Below are positions 8,985 through 17,978 of a stretch of 64,000 nucleotides of DNA, piece by piece. This DNA comes from Bacteroidales bacterium (lineage in GTDB: Bacteria > Bacteroidota > Bacteroidia > Bacteroidales > UBA932), in NCBI GenBank assembly GCA_017479265.1, contig JAFVCK010000059.1:1-64000 (forward strand). Direction: 5' to 3'. The notes below the pieces were generated by a model, which saw only the letters and a program-made list of their open reading frames with translations, was not told the origin of the DNA and did not search any database. The translations under genes and the position numbers were made by a program. Each line of letters opens with the position of its first letter. Position 1 is the first letter of the stretch.

Positions 8985-10519
8985 TTTATCTTATTATTAA
9001 GATGTAATGTCTTGAAGACAAGTGCTTTTATATACTTTTTCTCACTCTTATTTATACCTATCAGCCATATTATTGCTGCTATTATCAATACCATAATAAT
9101 AGTATTAATAATGAGTTTCGGAAAACTATCAGTTGATAACAATGATGATGTTAGCATGAACCCACCAAAGACTATTACACCAACCATTGCTGCCGGAACC
9201 ATGACCATCCGAGCAAAATATCTAATAGAAAAATGACCTGTTATTCTTCTGACTACAACCAATCGCAAAAAAGTACCCAAAAATGTAAAAACAAGAATGA
9301 CGATCATTGAACTCACCGGAGAGAATCCCAATTTCAGGAACACATAGATGACTGGCAAGGTTAATAAGTAGAATCCACCTTGTATTATCATGTACCACTT
9401 CACTTTTCCTGTAGCCTTAATGTACGTCATTATGGCTTTCGAGATTGAATCAACGATACTATTAAGCAGAATCAACTGAACAAAAATTGCAGTATATTCT
9501 GGGACTGTCGTTAGCCATATTGACAGAATATAATCTATTTGAAAAAACACAGGAACGCCAATTAACATCATCAAAAAGAACGAGAACTTTGAACACTGAC
9601 ATACAAGACGTAAAGACTCATTATATTCCTGTTGAGCATATGACTTGACAATCTGAGGATTGCTTGCTGTTTGGAAATTGTTCACAAACTGTTCAACAGC
9701 TCCATCAACATGATGAGCCAGCCCACGGGCCGCATTAACAGCAGGGCCGAAAAACATATTTAACAATATATTAGAACCTTGAGAACGTAATGTATAAGCC
9801 ATGTTTCCGATAATGTTCCATCCTGCAAAGGAGAACATCTCCGTAAACTTTTTCTTATCAAAGAGGCGATGAAAGCGGCATTCATTGAAATGGCGTATAC
9901 TGTAAATCCTATAAAACAAAAACATGACTATCGTTGTCATTAGGATGAGCAACGAATAGAATATGAGTCGATCAATAGGACTAACTGAAATCAAATAAGC
10001 TATTCCGAGTTTACAGCTGACATCTAAAATACTCACCCAAGCATACACATTCATCTTTTCATGAGCAATAATGGGCGCGTGATATGGAACATTAATAATC
10101 TGGAATATGAATGACAGAATAGCTATCTGATAGACCCACATTGCGGCAGAGAAACGCTCTGGCGGTATAGTCAGTTTATTGTAAACAAACCAAAGACCAA
10201 TTGTCTCTGCCAAAACAAAGATAATAAATGCAATCAACAAGTGGATTAATACCGATTGGCAAAAAACAAGGTTTACCCGCTTTTCATCATTAATACCTAA
10301 CTCGAAAGACAAAAAACGCTGCGTTGCCCCTGCCATTGACGAATTGAGGAAGGCAAACATCGATACAACGCCGGCTACGACATTGTAAATACCATAATCT
10401 TCTACTCCCAGATTCTTAAGCACGATTCTAGTAGTGAACAGTGTTACCACCATCACGAGAATCATACGGATGTAGAGCATTATTGTGTTTTTTGCTATTC
10501 TTGTTTTATTAACGGCCAT
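8981..10519 (-). CDS. wzx: Wzx-type polysaccharide flippase
   Basis: A 512-residue integral membrane protein of the MATE/MOP exporter superfamily, expected to flip undecaprenyl-linked repeat units to the periplasm. About 12-14 hydrophobic segments are visible, starting NTIMLYIRMILVMVVTLFTT. Family segments include LGVEDYGIYNVVAGVVSMF (residues 35-53) and FNECRFHRLFDKKKFTEMFSF near 210. It lies between the polymerase gene (33 nt upstream) and the acyltransferase (ATGA overlap). A second protein of the same family is encoded at 30946-32490, so two different repeat units may be handled. Confidence 0.88.
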   Translation of the reverse strand: MAVNKTRIAKNTIMLYIRMILVMVVTLFTTRIVLKNLGVEDYGIYNVVAGVVSMFAFLNSSMAGATQRFLSFELGINDEKRVNLVFCQSVLIHLLIAFIIFVLAETIGLWFVYNKLTIPPERFSAAMWVYQIAILSFIFQIINVPYHAPIIAHEKMNVYAWVSILDVSCKLGIAYLISVSPIDRLIFYSLLILMTTIVMFLFYRIYSIRHFNECRFHRLFDKKKFTEMFSFAGWNIIGNMAYTLRSQGSNILLNMFFGPAVNAARGLAHHVDGAVEQFVNNFQTASNPQIVKSYAQQEYNESLRLVCQCSKFSFFLMMLIGVPVFFQIDYILSIWLTTVPEYTAIFVQLILLNSIVDSISKAIMTYIKATGKVKWYMIIQGGFYLLTLPVIYVFLKLGFSPVSSMIVILVFTFLGTFLRLVVVRRITGHFSIRYFARMVMVPAAMVGVIVFGGFMLTSSLLSTDSFPKLIINTIIMVLIIAAIIWLIGINKSEKKYIKALVFKTLHLNNKIK

Positions 10520-10552
10520 AAATCAACTTGTCTTGAATTCTTTTTTGCATTT

Positions 10553-11788
10553 TTATTTTACTGTACTCGCTGATTTGTCCTTATCGTTAAGAAACCGAAA
10601 TATAAGCTGAATAAAGACTAATGACATAAAAGGAAGAGTGCCACATACTGATGCACCTTTCATTGCAACAAAGCCAGCGACAGGGATAAAATTGTAATAA
10701 TAATAACTTTTAAATTCCTTTGTCAGATGCAAATTCATTGACTTGTACTCCTTCCACCAGGCCACAAAGATTAGCAGAGCGAATACACCGAAATAAGCCA
10801 AATAATCAAGAAAATACGAATGATCTCCGATTATTAAATGCGAACCGTTATCACTTCCCCAGCCCAAAATAGGGTTAGATAAAAAAGTTTTAATGGATGC
10901 ACTATAAAGTTCTTGACGATATCCCATTTGACCTTCACTAGTACCCGACTCAACGGATGTAAATACATCGGCTAACTTTCTATATATCTCATCATTCGCA
11001 CCCCCCGAGAAATCCAGAAATATGGCAGAAAGCCCCGTTAGGAAGAATACTGCCACTATCAAAACGGTCAAGGAGATAGTCATAAAGGTTCTGCCCTTCG
11101 AGAAATAGTTGGCAAACACTACTGCAACCCCGATGACTGCCAGCAGCAATGCCGTGGTAATTGTCATCACGAACAACAGGCGTATAGTCAGCAACAGCAT
11201 AATGGCTGATACAATCTTAAGCCACTTACTTTTGGCTTGAAGAATCAGCACGCTCAAAGCTACAGCGACGACAGACATTCCGTGGGCAAGTCCATAACCC
11301 ATCATACCCATCGAACGATATCTGTTTGCTATTTCAAAATCGACATCCTCCACGTCACCAAACCCATAGATGCGGACGGCCATAGGGTCGACAAAGCTGA
11401 CAGCCGTAGTTCCTATGATACTGAAAAGAAGAGCAAAGAAAGCCACAATCATAAGTCCTTTGACCTGTTTGCTGTTCAACATCTTTACGTGATACGACAT
11501 CATAAACACGGAGAACATATTGATAAAGGCAAAGATCCTCATGTTGAGAGTCCTGCTACTCAAGGTGCCTTTTCCGAATGCCGAATAGATAAGAACAATA
11601 GCGACAAAAGCGAAATACAGCATCAGGCTCCGACGCTGGAGTGACTTTCCGCCATCTTTCAGGAAAATAAGGGCCGTGGTAACAATATACACCAATGCCG
11701 TCACGGTAGCATTACCCATACTAGTACAGGCAATAACAATGGACAATGCCATAAAAAACAGCACAGGATCTTTCAAAATCTCATTCAT
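10553..11788 (-). CDS. wzy: O-antigen polymerase/ligase family membrane protein (Wzy-like)
   Basis: A 411-residue protein with roughly 10-12 membrane segments and one larger periplasmic loop. Its motif GWGSDNGSHLIIGDHSYFLD near 320 fits the Wzy_C/O-antigen ligase fold, where the loop histidine and arginine take part in polymerising repeat units. Sequence cannot separate polymerase from ligase, but its place beside a flippase and glycosyltransferases favours Wzy. The IS element lies 40 nt upstream of its start, between it and the beta-helix gene, and may disturb or drive its transcription. Confidence 0.78.
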   Translation of the reverse strand: MNEILKDPVLFFMALSIVIACTSMGNATVTALVYIVTTALIFLKDGGKSLQRRSLMLYFAFVAIVLIYSAFGKGTLSSRTLNMRIFAFINMFSVFMMSYHVKMLNSKQVKGLMIVAFFALLFSIIGTTAVSFVDPMAVRIYGFGDVEDVDFEIANRYRSMGMMGYGLAHGMSVVAVALSVLILQAKSKWLKIVSAIMLLLTIRLLFVMTITTALLLAVIGVAVVFANYFSKGRTFMTISLTVLIVAVFFLTGLSAIFLDFSGGANDEIYRKLADVFTSVESGTSEGQMGYRQELYSASIKTFLSNPILGWGSDNGSHLIIGDHSYFLDYLAYFGVFALLIFVAWWKEYKSMNLHLTKEFKSYYYYNFIPVAGFVAMKGASVCGTLPFMSLVFIQLIFRFLNDKDKSASTVK

Positions 11789-11828
11789 AAACCTACTATT
11801 CCTTATTCTTTTATTGTTTACTATTAAC

Positions 11829-13554
11829 TAATACTTTCCCAATTCGTTAGACTATATCGATTTTTTCGGCCGCCCCGGGCGGCGCCTGGGCGCCTCCTCC
11901 GGCTTGGGCAGGAGCCCGACATCCTGTAGGAGCTGCTCATGGGACGGATTGATGCGGATGAGCTTCCAGCCGGTTTCGTCGTACTTGATTTTCTTCGCCC
12001 TGTGCAGGATGGACATCGCCTTGCCGTAGGTCATACGTTCCAGCACCTTTGCCTTGTCGAAAGACTTGATGAGCCGGAAGGTCAACAGCGTGGACAGGAA
12101 GTCGCAGAACTCGCTCCCGATGACGGAGTAGTCGTCGTGGACGCGGGTCTCGTCAAAGCCGCAGGCCGACTTGTAATAACGCATGACTATCTCGATTTCC
12201 CAACGCTCGGAGTAAGCCTTGTAAACGATCTCCGGGGCGAGGTTCAAGTCACATTCCAAGACAATGGTCCCGAACGAGAGCTGCCTCTGACGGAACTCCT
12301 TGTCATCATAGACACCCTCCGCCTTGGCCCGCTTCAGGTAATCCTTCTCTTCCTTGGCGGCCTTGGCTGTGTCACGGAACGAGTACAGCCACTTGTCCTT
12401 CCCCTGAACCTTGGCCTTCTTGTATGTGATGCCGTCGTAGCCGGGAAGGAGAGCGTCAAAGGAGAGCATCTTGTGCCTCTCAATCAGCTTGGAGTTGCGC
12501 TTGACCGGATTGAGGTAGTGGAGGTCCGGATGCCCAGCGAAGTGAGTCTCCGCCGCAGATGCGGGGAAGCCCTTGTCTCCGATGATGAGGCCGCGCGTGA
12601 TGTTGTTCTCCGCGATGAAGTTCTCGTAGGCCGTGCAGTCCAGCATGTTGCCGGGGAAGCACTTCGAACAGACCGGCTCCATCGTGTCCAGGTCGAACGC
12701 ATACAGCACGGAGATGTCGCGGCTGCCGCGGACCGCCGCCTTGCGGGAGAAGTCCGACAGGGTGTTCACCTTCGACTCGTTCGATTTCAGCGTTCCGTCA
12801 ATGAGCAGGTGGTGGTCGATGCCCACTGACTCGGTGCGGTTACGCATAAACTGGATGATCCGGGAGCAGTTCTTCCCGAGGTTGCTGAGGAAGGTGGATA
12901 CCGTATTTTTCGAGAGGGCCACCCCCGGATAAAGCTCAGACAGGAAGCTGTTGTCGTAGGCTTCCTTCAGCTCGTTGTCCTTGATGCCGGGATTGCACAC
13001 GCGCAGTATGGCGATGCAATATATCTTGAGCGCATCCGGGGAAGAGTACACCTTCTTCAGCTCATCCAGAAGGCCATTCAAAACGGAGTCGGCATGGACG
13101 ATGTCCGCCCAGTCCTTCAAATCAACGGTCGCGGGATTGACACTTTTGGGCTCCGCTTTGACAACGGGGACATACGTCCCCTCTATGATATGTCCTATGG
13201 TGGGACCGTTTACCGGGAGGTGACGTCCACCGACATTCTTGCATCCGACCCTCTGGCGGACTGCGTACAGGCTCTTGTCTTTGCCGTAGGCGATGACGAC
13301 GGTATTCTTGGGGCGCTCGACGGCGAGGATATCAGCAGGTATTGGCATTTCTTTGTATAGTCTAACATTGTTCAAAATTAGACTATATTTTTGAATTTTG
13401 CAAGCTTTTTGTCGACTATTTTCGACCCGGACGCAACTTTTTTCGGGGACCGGAACCGTCGGCAGGGGCCAGTCAGAGCCGGATTCCCGAAATACGCCTC
13501 AGATATGCCTGCGGATAGGGTCATAGTATAGTACTATTGGTTGGGAAAGTTTTA
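11829..13554 (-). mobile_element. Complete IS4/IS1634-type insertion sequence
   Basis: The element is bounded by inverted repeats starting TAATACTTTCCCAA (left) and, on the other strand, TAAAACTTTCCCAA (right). A 6-bp target duplication ATTAAC lies at 11823-11828 and 13555-13560. It carries one transposase gene on the minus strand. The right end supplies the TAA stop of the beta-helix gene. Removing the element and one ATTAAC would let that gene read three more codons (Ser-Lys-Gln) to its own TAA at 11811-11813. The intact ends and duplication suggest a recent insertion. Confidence 0.85.
11852..13348 (-). CDS. IS4/IS1634-like DDE transposase
   Basis: A transposase of about 498 residues counted from the first ATG (13348); a TTG at 13375 in the same frame is an alternative start. 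The catalytic triad can be followed: D in HHLLIDGTLKS, D in RGLIIGDKGFPAS, and E in YSERWEIEIVMRYYK, which is the Y-R-E-K signature of the IS4 superfamily. The C terminus is basic (PRRRPGRPKKSI), likely for DNA binding. No frameshift or internal stop is seen, so the copy looks active. Confidence 0.9.
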   Translation of the reverse strand: MPIPADILAVERPKNTVVIAYGKDKSLYAVRQRVGCKNVGGRHLPVNGPTIGHIIEGTYVPVVKAEPKSVNPATVDLKDWADIVHADSVLNGLLDELKKVYSSPDALKIYCIAILRVCNPGIKDNELKEAYDNSFLSELYPGVALSKNTVSTFLSNLGKNCSRIIQFMRNRTESVGIDHHLLIDGTLKSNESKVNTLSDFSRKAAVRGSRDISVLYAFDLDTMEPVCSKCFPGNMLDCTAYENFIAENNITRGLIIGDKGFPASAAETHFAGHPDLHYLNPVKRNSKLIERHKMLSFDALLPGYDGITYKKAKVQGKDKWLYSFRDTAKAAKEEKDYLKRAKAEGVYDDKEFRQRQLSFGTIVLECDLNLAPEIVYKAYSERWEIEIVMRYYKSACGFDETRVHDDYSVIGSEFCDFLSTLLTFRLIKSFDKAKVLERMTYGKAMSILHRAKKIKYDETGWKLIRINPSHEQLLQDVGLLPKPEEAPRRRPGRPKKSI

Positions 13555-15294
13555 ATTAACGTGTTGAACCGTCACCTCTTGTTTGCCTCCTGCCAAACGG
13601 AAGGCAGGGAGGTCAATTTCGCAATTCTTGAAAGAAGCCTTGGGTAGTCCCTCAACTTTTACAGTCACAACATCCGACTGGTTCTTCCTTTTACCGACAC
13701 TTTTGAAACTACATCCTTCGAATGTAACTGGACGATGGAATACGGGATGATTGATTTTGACATCGCGTCCGCCATCCGACAGTTCACAATTCTTTATGAC
13801 CAAAGGATGCGAAAACTCCTTCTCAAAAGATTCCGAGACATTCTCTATGTTCTCTTCGTGCAAGTCGAGATATAGTTTGCAGTTTTCATAACGACGTGCA
13901 TACACTGTCCTGAACGGAATATTGACACAGTCATAGAATTCCGTCACAATGTTGTAATTGGCCTTGGAGGAATACACATAAGGTGCACCATCGCAAGCAC
14001 GAACTACCATCATGAAACACTTCCCCGATTTCTCACTTATCGTAGCGCCACCTCCAGGATTGAAAGGGGGGTGCGCTCCGGTGAATGTACTGTTGTTGAT
14101 GTTAACGACAAGCGGGAAACTACCGGTGAAGAAACCACCGAGAGTCCGTCCCTGAGTATTGACTCGCTTGGGGTTATTAAAAACACACTTGTCAAAGCGT
14201 AAGTCGAAACGATACAACTCTTCGTATGTAGCTTTTCCTCCGTCAACGGGAGGAGTATGTTTGTACAGGTAATTCAGACCATTCCTGAAAACTGAAATCC
14301 GTTCAGAGTCCCACGTGTCAAAGGTGCAATTCTCGAAATGGCAGAAACCCTGATACTGATGCGAATAAAGCACATGTTCGCCAATATTGAAGAATCTACA
14401 GTTCTTAATGGTTATATCTTTGGCTCCAGACTGTGCTGTCATCGCCGGGCCCAGCACATTGGACAACGAAACATTATCTATCGTTACATTCTTTGAGCCT
14501 CCAATAGAGATGATGCAGGACACGCCTAACCGCAGGGTCTCGTCCTGACGAAAAGAGGACTTGCCATCAACCGACAGGTTTGCAATGGTGGTATTACTAC
14601 TGGTTGATATGAGTCCGTACCCTGATTCCAACGCCGTAGGCTTGCTCCCCTTGGGAATAGAAATAGTCTTGTCCTCCCACAAATTCAAGTTATCCGGATA
14701 ATCTATCTCGGAATGATTGAAATCAATGTAATGGTTTTCAGGGAACTTAGTCCCCTCATATCCCAAGCCCTTGAAAGTAGGGAATTTAACTTTTGCACCA
14801 TCCGCGTGTAGCACGACAAAGTTTTTGACGGCAAGCATCACATCTTCATTGCTTTCGTTAAGCACTCCCGTCCACTTGGTCCCACATTTCTTGTTCAACC
14901 AGGTACCTTCCAAAACGATACAATTGTGATACACCTTCTGCAGAGAAGGTGCCGCCCCTTTGGATGCCCCATCGGCAATATATGCTCTATAGCGAGTATA
15001 ACCTCGCTTAAATATTTCATAGTTGGAGGCCTTCACTCTGGTCTTATTCCCAACGATCTTCCCGTTGGCCAAGCTTCCGCCCTTAAACGCCAACATACAC
15101 CCCTCTCCCATCTTGACAGTCTTCCCACCAAGGTCAATATCCTCCTTAATCACAAACTTCATATCCTTCCCCGCAAACACCTTCACCAAATCCATATCCT
15201 GCCGCACCGTCACCTTATGATAGGCATACGCCTCCTGCGTCATCAGCGCAATCGCCACAACGCAAAGAAATAATATGTAGGTAAGCTTTTTCAT
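13552..15294 (-). CDS. Secreted right-handed beta-helix protein
   Basis: A 580-residue exported protein with a signal peptide (KKLTYILFLCVVAIALMTQ, cleavage near AYA-Y). From about residue 230 to 560 it shows the short repeats of a parallel beta-helix: NTTIANLSVDGKSSF, NVTIDNVSLSNVLG, DITIKNCRFFNIG, CHFENCTFDTWD. This fold is common in polysaccharide lyases and hydrolases but also in binding proteins, and no catalytic set could be assigned. Its place at the head of the polysaccharide cluster suggests a role in trimming or holding the polymer, which is inference. The last codons were replaced by the IS end. Confidence 0.75.
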   Translation of the reverse strand: MKKLTYILFLCVVAIALMTQEAYAYHKVTVRQDMDLVKVFAGKDMKFVIKEDIDLGGKTVKMGEGCMLAFKGGSLANGKIVGNKTRVKASNYEIFKRGYTRYRAYIADGASKGAAPSLQKVYHNCIVLEGTWLNKKCGTKWTGVLNESNEDVMLAVKNFVVLHADGAKVKFPTFKGLGYEGTKFPENHYIDFNHSEIDYPDNLNLWEDKTISIPKGSKPTALESGYGLISTSSNTTIANLSVDGKSSFRQDETLRLGVSCIISIGGSKNVTIDNVSLSNVLGPAMTAQSGAKDITIKNCRFFNIGEHVLYSHQYQGFCHFENCTFDTWDSERISVFRNGLNYLYKHTPPVDGGKATYEELYRFDLRFDKCVFNNPKRVNTQGRTLGGFFTGSFPLVVNINNSTFTGAHPPFNPGGGATISEKSGKCFMMVVRACDGAPYVYSSKANYNIVTEFYDCVNIPFRTVYARRYENCKLYLDLHEENIENVSESFEKEFSHPLVIKNCELSDGGRDVKINHPVFHRPVTFEGCSFKSVGKRKNQSDVVTVKVEGLPKASFKNCEIDLPAFRLAGGKQEVTVQHVN

Positions 15295-15360
15295 TTTGAT
15301 GGAAATAATGATTGCATTTGGTTATAGAGGTAATCGTTACCACGAACACGGCTTCAACGC

Positions 15361-15450
15361 CATACGGGCCCCATGTTCATCGCCTTTCGAACCCTATGTT
15401 CATCGCGCCACGAACCATACGTTGGTTGGCCAATAAACCCTATTTTCGGA
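15361..15450. repeat. Degenerate short repeats next to the rfbA stub
   Basis: Within 15295-15457, which holds no gene, about four related units occur (near 15369, 15389, 15412 and 15436). They are of the type AACCCTATGTTCATCGC, the last reading AAACCCTATTTTCGGA. They resemble the 24-bp repeats inside the gene at 6722-7942. The unit at 15436 joins the point where rfbA similarity breaks off. Confidence 0.45.
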
Positions 15451-15457
15451 GAAAGGG

Positions 15458-15562
15458 CTATAGCATCGGCTTGTCGTAGATGGGCAGAAGTTGTTTGCTC
15501 ACACCCTTGGTAATCGGGTAAAGCCTTGTGCCGGGCCCTCCGGCGAGAACTATTCCTTTCAT
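15458..15562 (-). pseudogene. rfbA: Truncated rfbA (glucose-1-phosphate thymidylyltransferase) stub
   Basis: Thirty-four codons from ATG at 15562 encode the RfbA N terminus, including [20 protein letters not shown] and [11 protein letters not shown], then TAG. The nucleotide-binding GGxGTRL loop is present, but everything beyond the first ~34 of the usual ~290 residues is gone, replaced by short repeats. The intact rfbB lies 9 kb away (24571). No other rfbA, rfbC or rfbD is in the window, so dTDP-sugar supply would need genes elsewhere. Confidence 0.85.
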
Positions 15563-15600
15563 TGTATATCTTTTATTTATTCCTATTCCAAAACGCCGTC

Positions 15601-15631
15601 TGCGGAGGCTCCCGTTAGAGAGCCTTCCGCA
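15601..15631 (-). terminator. Hairpin over the stop codon of the 15615 gene
   Basis: Inverted repeat GAGCCTTCCGCA / TGCGGAGGCTC (one bulge) with an 8-nt loop containing the stop codon of the upstream hypothetical gene. On the minus strand it is followed by a short GCGTTTTGG rather than a long T run, so it is a weak candidate terminator. Confidence 0.4.
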
Positions 15632-16022
15632 AACAGAATCTAATCGTTAAAGTTAATCCAATTACTGCACATAGTATGGCAAAAAGCCATTTCAATGTTT
15701 GGTTTACCGTTGACCGCTTACTGCTTACGGTCGCAGGTCTGTTGTTTACCGTTACCGAGTCGATGGCCACATAGACCGTATCGGTCTTGACGACTATCTT
15801 CTCTTCGCGGTCACGATAGCCTTGGCTTCTGGAAGCGCGTGTGCGGTCTGTGATCTGCACCAGCTTTACGGTGTCGGTCTCACGGCTGTGTACCCACACG
15901 CCCGCTCCGCTCTGGATAGGCTGGCTGGTGGCAAGGACGTTGATGCCTGCGCTGCCCGAGGACACGGTGCTGAACCCAATCCAAATATACTCAGCAATTG
16001 CCTTTCTATAATCCTCGGCCAA
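15615..16022 (-). CDS. Hypothetical protein with C-terminal membrane segment
   Basis: An unrecognised frame of up to 135 codons. Residues about 75-95 ([19 protein letters not shown]) look like an extracytoplasmic strand-rich part, and [21 protein letters not shown] near 108-128 is a membrane helix followed by a basic end, suggesting a tail-anchored topology. The listed start is TTG; the frame is open 12 codons further upstream without an ATG, so this may be the remains of a longer gene. It follows the PtuB-like gene by 37 nt. Nothing ties it to the polysaccharide genes. Confidence 0.45.
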   Translation of the reverse strand: MAEDYRKAIAEYIWIGFSTVSSGSAGINVLATSQPIQSGAGVWVHSRETDTVKLVQITDRTRASRSQGYRDREEKIVVKTDTVYVAIDSVTVNNRPATVSSKRSTVNQTLKWLFAILCAVIGLTLTIRFCLRKAL

Positions 16023-16059
16023 TCGGGAATTAAGTACGCTTCTACTGCTTGTAGATTAT

Positions 16060-16692
16060 TTACGCTTCATGTTCAAAAATCATAAAACCAATCTCTTGAT
16101 CTACGACCGAGGGGAAACCTGCATCAACGAAACTCTGACGGATTGTTTCTACGGGCAAATCGTGGTAATGGGCTATTTGAGCCATCATAGTCCTACGACG
16201 ACTGACCAGTTCGCTTTCGTTCAAATGGAAGATATCGATAGTAGCTTTTGCTTTTTCTTTTTCAGTATCTGACAATCCCGATGAAGGCTCTATCTCTCCA
16301 TTAGTAGAATAGTGGAAATACTGCTGGAGCTGATTTGTCAACGGACTGAGAATTACGCTGTATATCTGTTGCTCGTTATTACTCTTTACAAGGTTATCCT
16401 TATAATCTGATCCGAAACGGTTGTCCTTGACAGCAGCAAATAGGTTGTACCACTCAAAACGGAGATGCTGATATATGCCTTTCTTCCTGAAATGATCGAG
16501 GTGAATGGTTGATTTCACAGTATCAAGAGGTAACTCCGTGTAGGCACATACTCCAGACTGCTCGTCATACGCCCTTTGACGACAGGCCTGATAACCCTGA
16601 CGGTCATTGAGGACAAAGTCGTCCCAACTCCATCCATTTTTCTCTGCTTCGGATAGGCAGGCTGGTGCATCAGTTTTAATCACCGTTCTCAT
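16060..16692 (-). CDS. ptuB: Septu-type HNH endonuclease (PtuB-like, TIGR02646-type)
   Basis: A 210-residue HNH nuclease of the type paired with SMC-like ATPases in Septu anti-phage systems and with some retrons. The nuclease core is GVCAYTELPL (about 47-56), TIHLDHFRKKG (about 62-72) and RFEWYNLFAAVKDNRFG (about 78-94), giving the His-Asn-His arrangement. The second cysteine of the usual CAYC is a threonine here. The start ATG overlaps the stop of the ATPase gene (ATGA), so the two are translationally coupled. Expected role: cut nucleic acid when the ATPase partner senses phage infection. Confidence 0.78.
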   Translation of the reverse strand: MRTVIKTDAPACLSEAEKNGWSWDDFVLNDRQGYQACRQRAYDEQSGVCAYTELPLDTVKSTIHLDHFRKKGIYQHLRFEWYNLFAAVKDNRFGSDYKDNLVKSNNEQQIYSVILSPLTNQLQQYFHYSTNGEIEPSSGLSDTEKEKAKATIDIFHLNESELVSRRRTMMAQIAHYHDLPVETIRQSFVDAGFPSVVDQEIGFMIFEHEA

Positions 16693-17915
16693 TTTCTCCC
16701 TCCACTCCTACGCGCCATTTCCAACTTTATACCACTCACGACAGGATCGTCCTGCCCAACAGCAGATGCGATGTCTGCCAAAATACCTTTGGCTGCATCC
16801 ATGCGGCCTTCACGGATGGCTGTATATGCATCATCCATCATGCCCTGAACCGTCTTGTTTCTGGGATTGGCCACGCCGAAGGCGGAAGCAAGTATCTGTT
16901 CACTGTCCTTGCCATAGGTGACACGTGGATATGCCTGCCCCCTTTCCATAACGAAAACGCGCCCTTTTACATCAGAGGCCACTATCGGCGAGTGTGTCGT
17001 CACAAAGAATTGGCAGTTAGGGAATGTGGTTATAAGCCTTGTCACCACATCCATTTGCCATTCAGGGTGTAGGTGCAGGTCTATCTCATCAATGAGTACG
17101 ATACCAGCTCCGTCCAAAGGGTTCGCGATCGCCGGATTCGCTATGGTCAAACGCCTGGTCAAGTCGCACACCAAAGCGATGTAGCATTTCTCTCCGTCGG
17201 ACAACTGTTCAAGACGTAGCACATCTCCCTCTTTTTTAATCTGTATGGAGCGAGGACTGCGACGCACACGCATGTCGCTGAATTCTGAGAATACTTTTGA
17301 CATTGCGTCCCGGATAGCTTCCATCCCTCTGTCGCGATACTGCGGGTTTTCGCGAATATATTCATTCTCCAAATCTTCCTGCTCCCTGAACCAAGCGAAA
17401 AAGTCACGGAATGAAGCACTGCTCTCCAACGCCTCGACGTATGCATTGGTGACGTCGCGTTTGGGATTTTTCCTGATTCTCAATGGTATGTCGGCAACCA
17501 CGCGACCAACACCATAATGAACGTATACCGGTACACTCGTTTGTGGGTTCGCTTCGATACTCTCGCGCAATGTCTTCACTAAAGCATTCAGAGGCGACAA
17601 ATCCGACTTACCATCCTTCTTTATCTCCTTGCTGCGATACAGACTGCTCCACTGGTCTCCGTCAAGTTGTAATCTGATTTCAGCACCTTCCTTAGAACGG
17701 AAACCTATATCATTAACGGCAATGTCACGTCCACGACCCGTATTTGAAAGCATACGGGCCACAAACCAAGACATCACATTGGAAATGGCATCGAGGAGCG
17801 AAGACTTGCCTGCGCCGTTCTTTCCGACAAAAAGATTGGCATGGCGGTCAAACTCCAATATAGACAAATCCCTGATGCTTCTGAAGTTATGTATTTCGAT
17901 TCCTGTTATCATCAT
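16689..17915 (-). CDS. ptuA: Septu-type AAA ATPase (PtuA-like)
   Basis: An ATPase of about 408 residues with SMC/RecF-like architecture. It shows ITGIEIHNFRSIRDL at the start, Walker A VGKNGAGKSS (about 30-39), the ABC signature LEQLSDGEKCYIA, Walker B GIVLIDEIDLHLHPEW and the switch histidine FVTTHSP. I chose ATG 17915 rather than the longer frame from 17978 because a TAnnTTTG promoter sits at 17945-17952, inside that extension. With the HNH partner immediately downstream this matches the two-gene Septu layout. Family knowledge gives the anti-phage role; specificity is unknown. Confidence 0.8.
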   Translation of the reverse strand: MMITGIEIHNFRSIRDLSILEFDRHANLFVGKNGAGKSSLLDAISNVMSWFVARMLSNTGRGRDIAVNDIGFRSKEGAEIRLQLDGDQWSSLYRSKEIKKDGKSDLSPLNALVKTLRESIEANPQTSVPVYVHYGVGRVVADIPLRIRKNPKRDVTNAYVEALESSASFRDFFAWFREQEDLENEYIRENPQYRDRGMEAIRDAMSKVFSEFSDMRVRRSPRSIQIKKEGDVLRLEQLSDGEKCYIALVCDLTRRLTIANPAIANPLDGAGIVLIDEIDLHLHPEWQMDVVTRLITTFPNCQFFVTTHSPIVASDVKGRVFVMERGQAYPRVTYGKDSEQILASAFGVANPRNKTVQGMMDDAYTAIREGRMDAAKGILADIASAVGQDDPVVSGIKLEMARRSGGRK

Positions 17916-17944
17916 AATATTAGCTTTATTCAGATGTATTTGTA

Positions 17945-17952
17945 CAAAGGTA
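17945..17952 (-). promoter_or_regulatory. Promoter -7 element for ptuAB
   Basis: TACCTTTG on the minus strand fits the Bacteroidetes TAnnTTTG element, with a TTTG 14 nt upstream (17967-17970; spacing shorter than usual). It lies about 30 nt before the ATG at 17915 and sets that start. Confidence 0.5.
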
Positions 17953-17978
17953 ACGTTTTGTCGTAACAAAAATTGCAC

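Noticed and set aside
10999..11004. C6 run in the polymerase gene as a phase switch
   Set aside because: Six bases is short, and the frame is intact on both sides.
11939..12829. 296-codon plus-strand frame in the IS element
   Set aside because: Antisense to a transposase with a complete catalytic triad.
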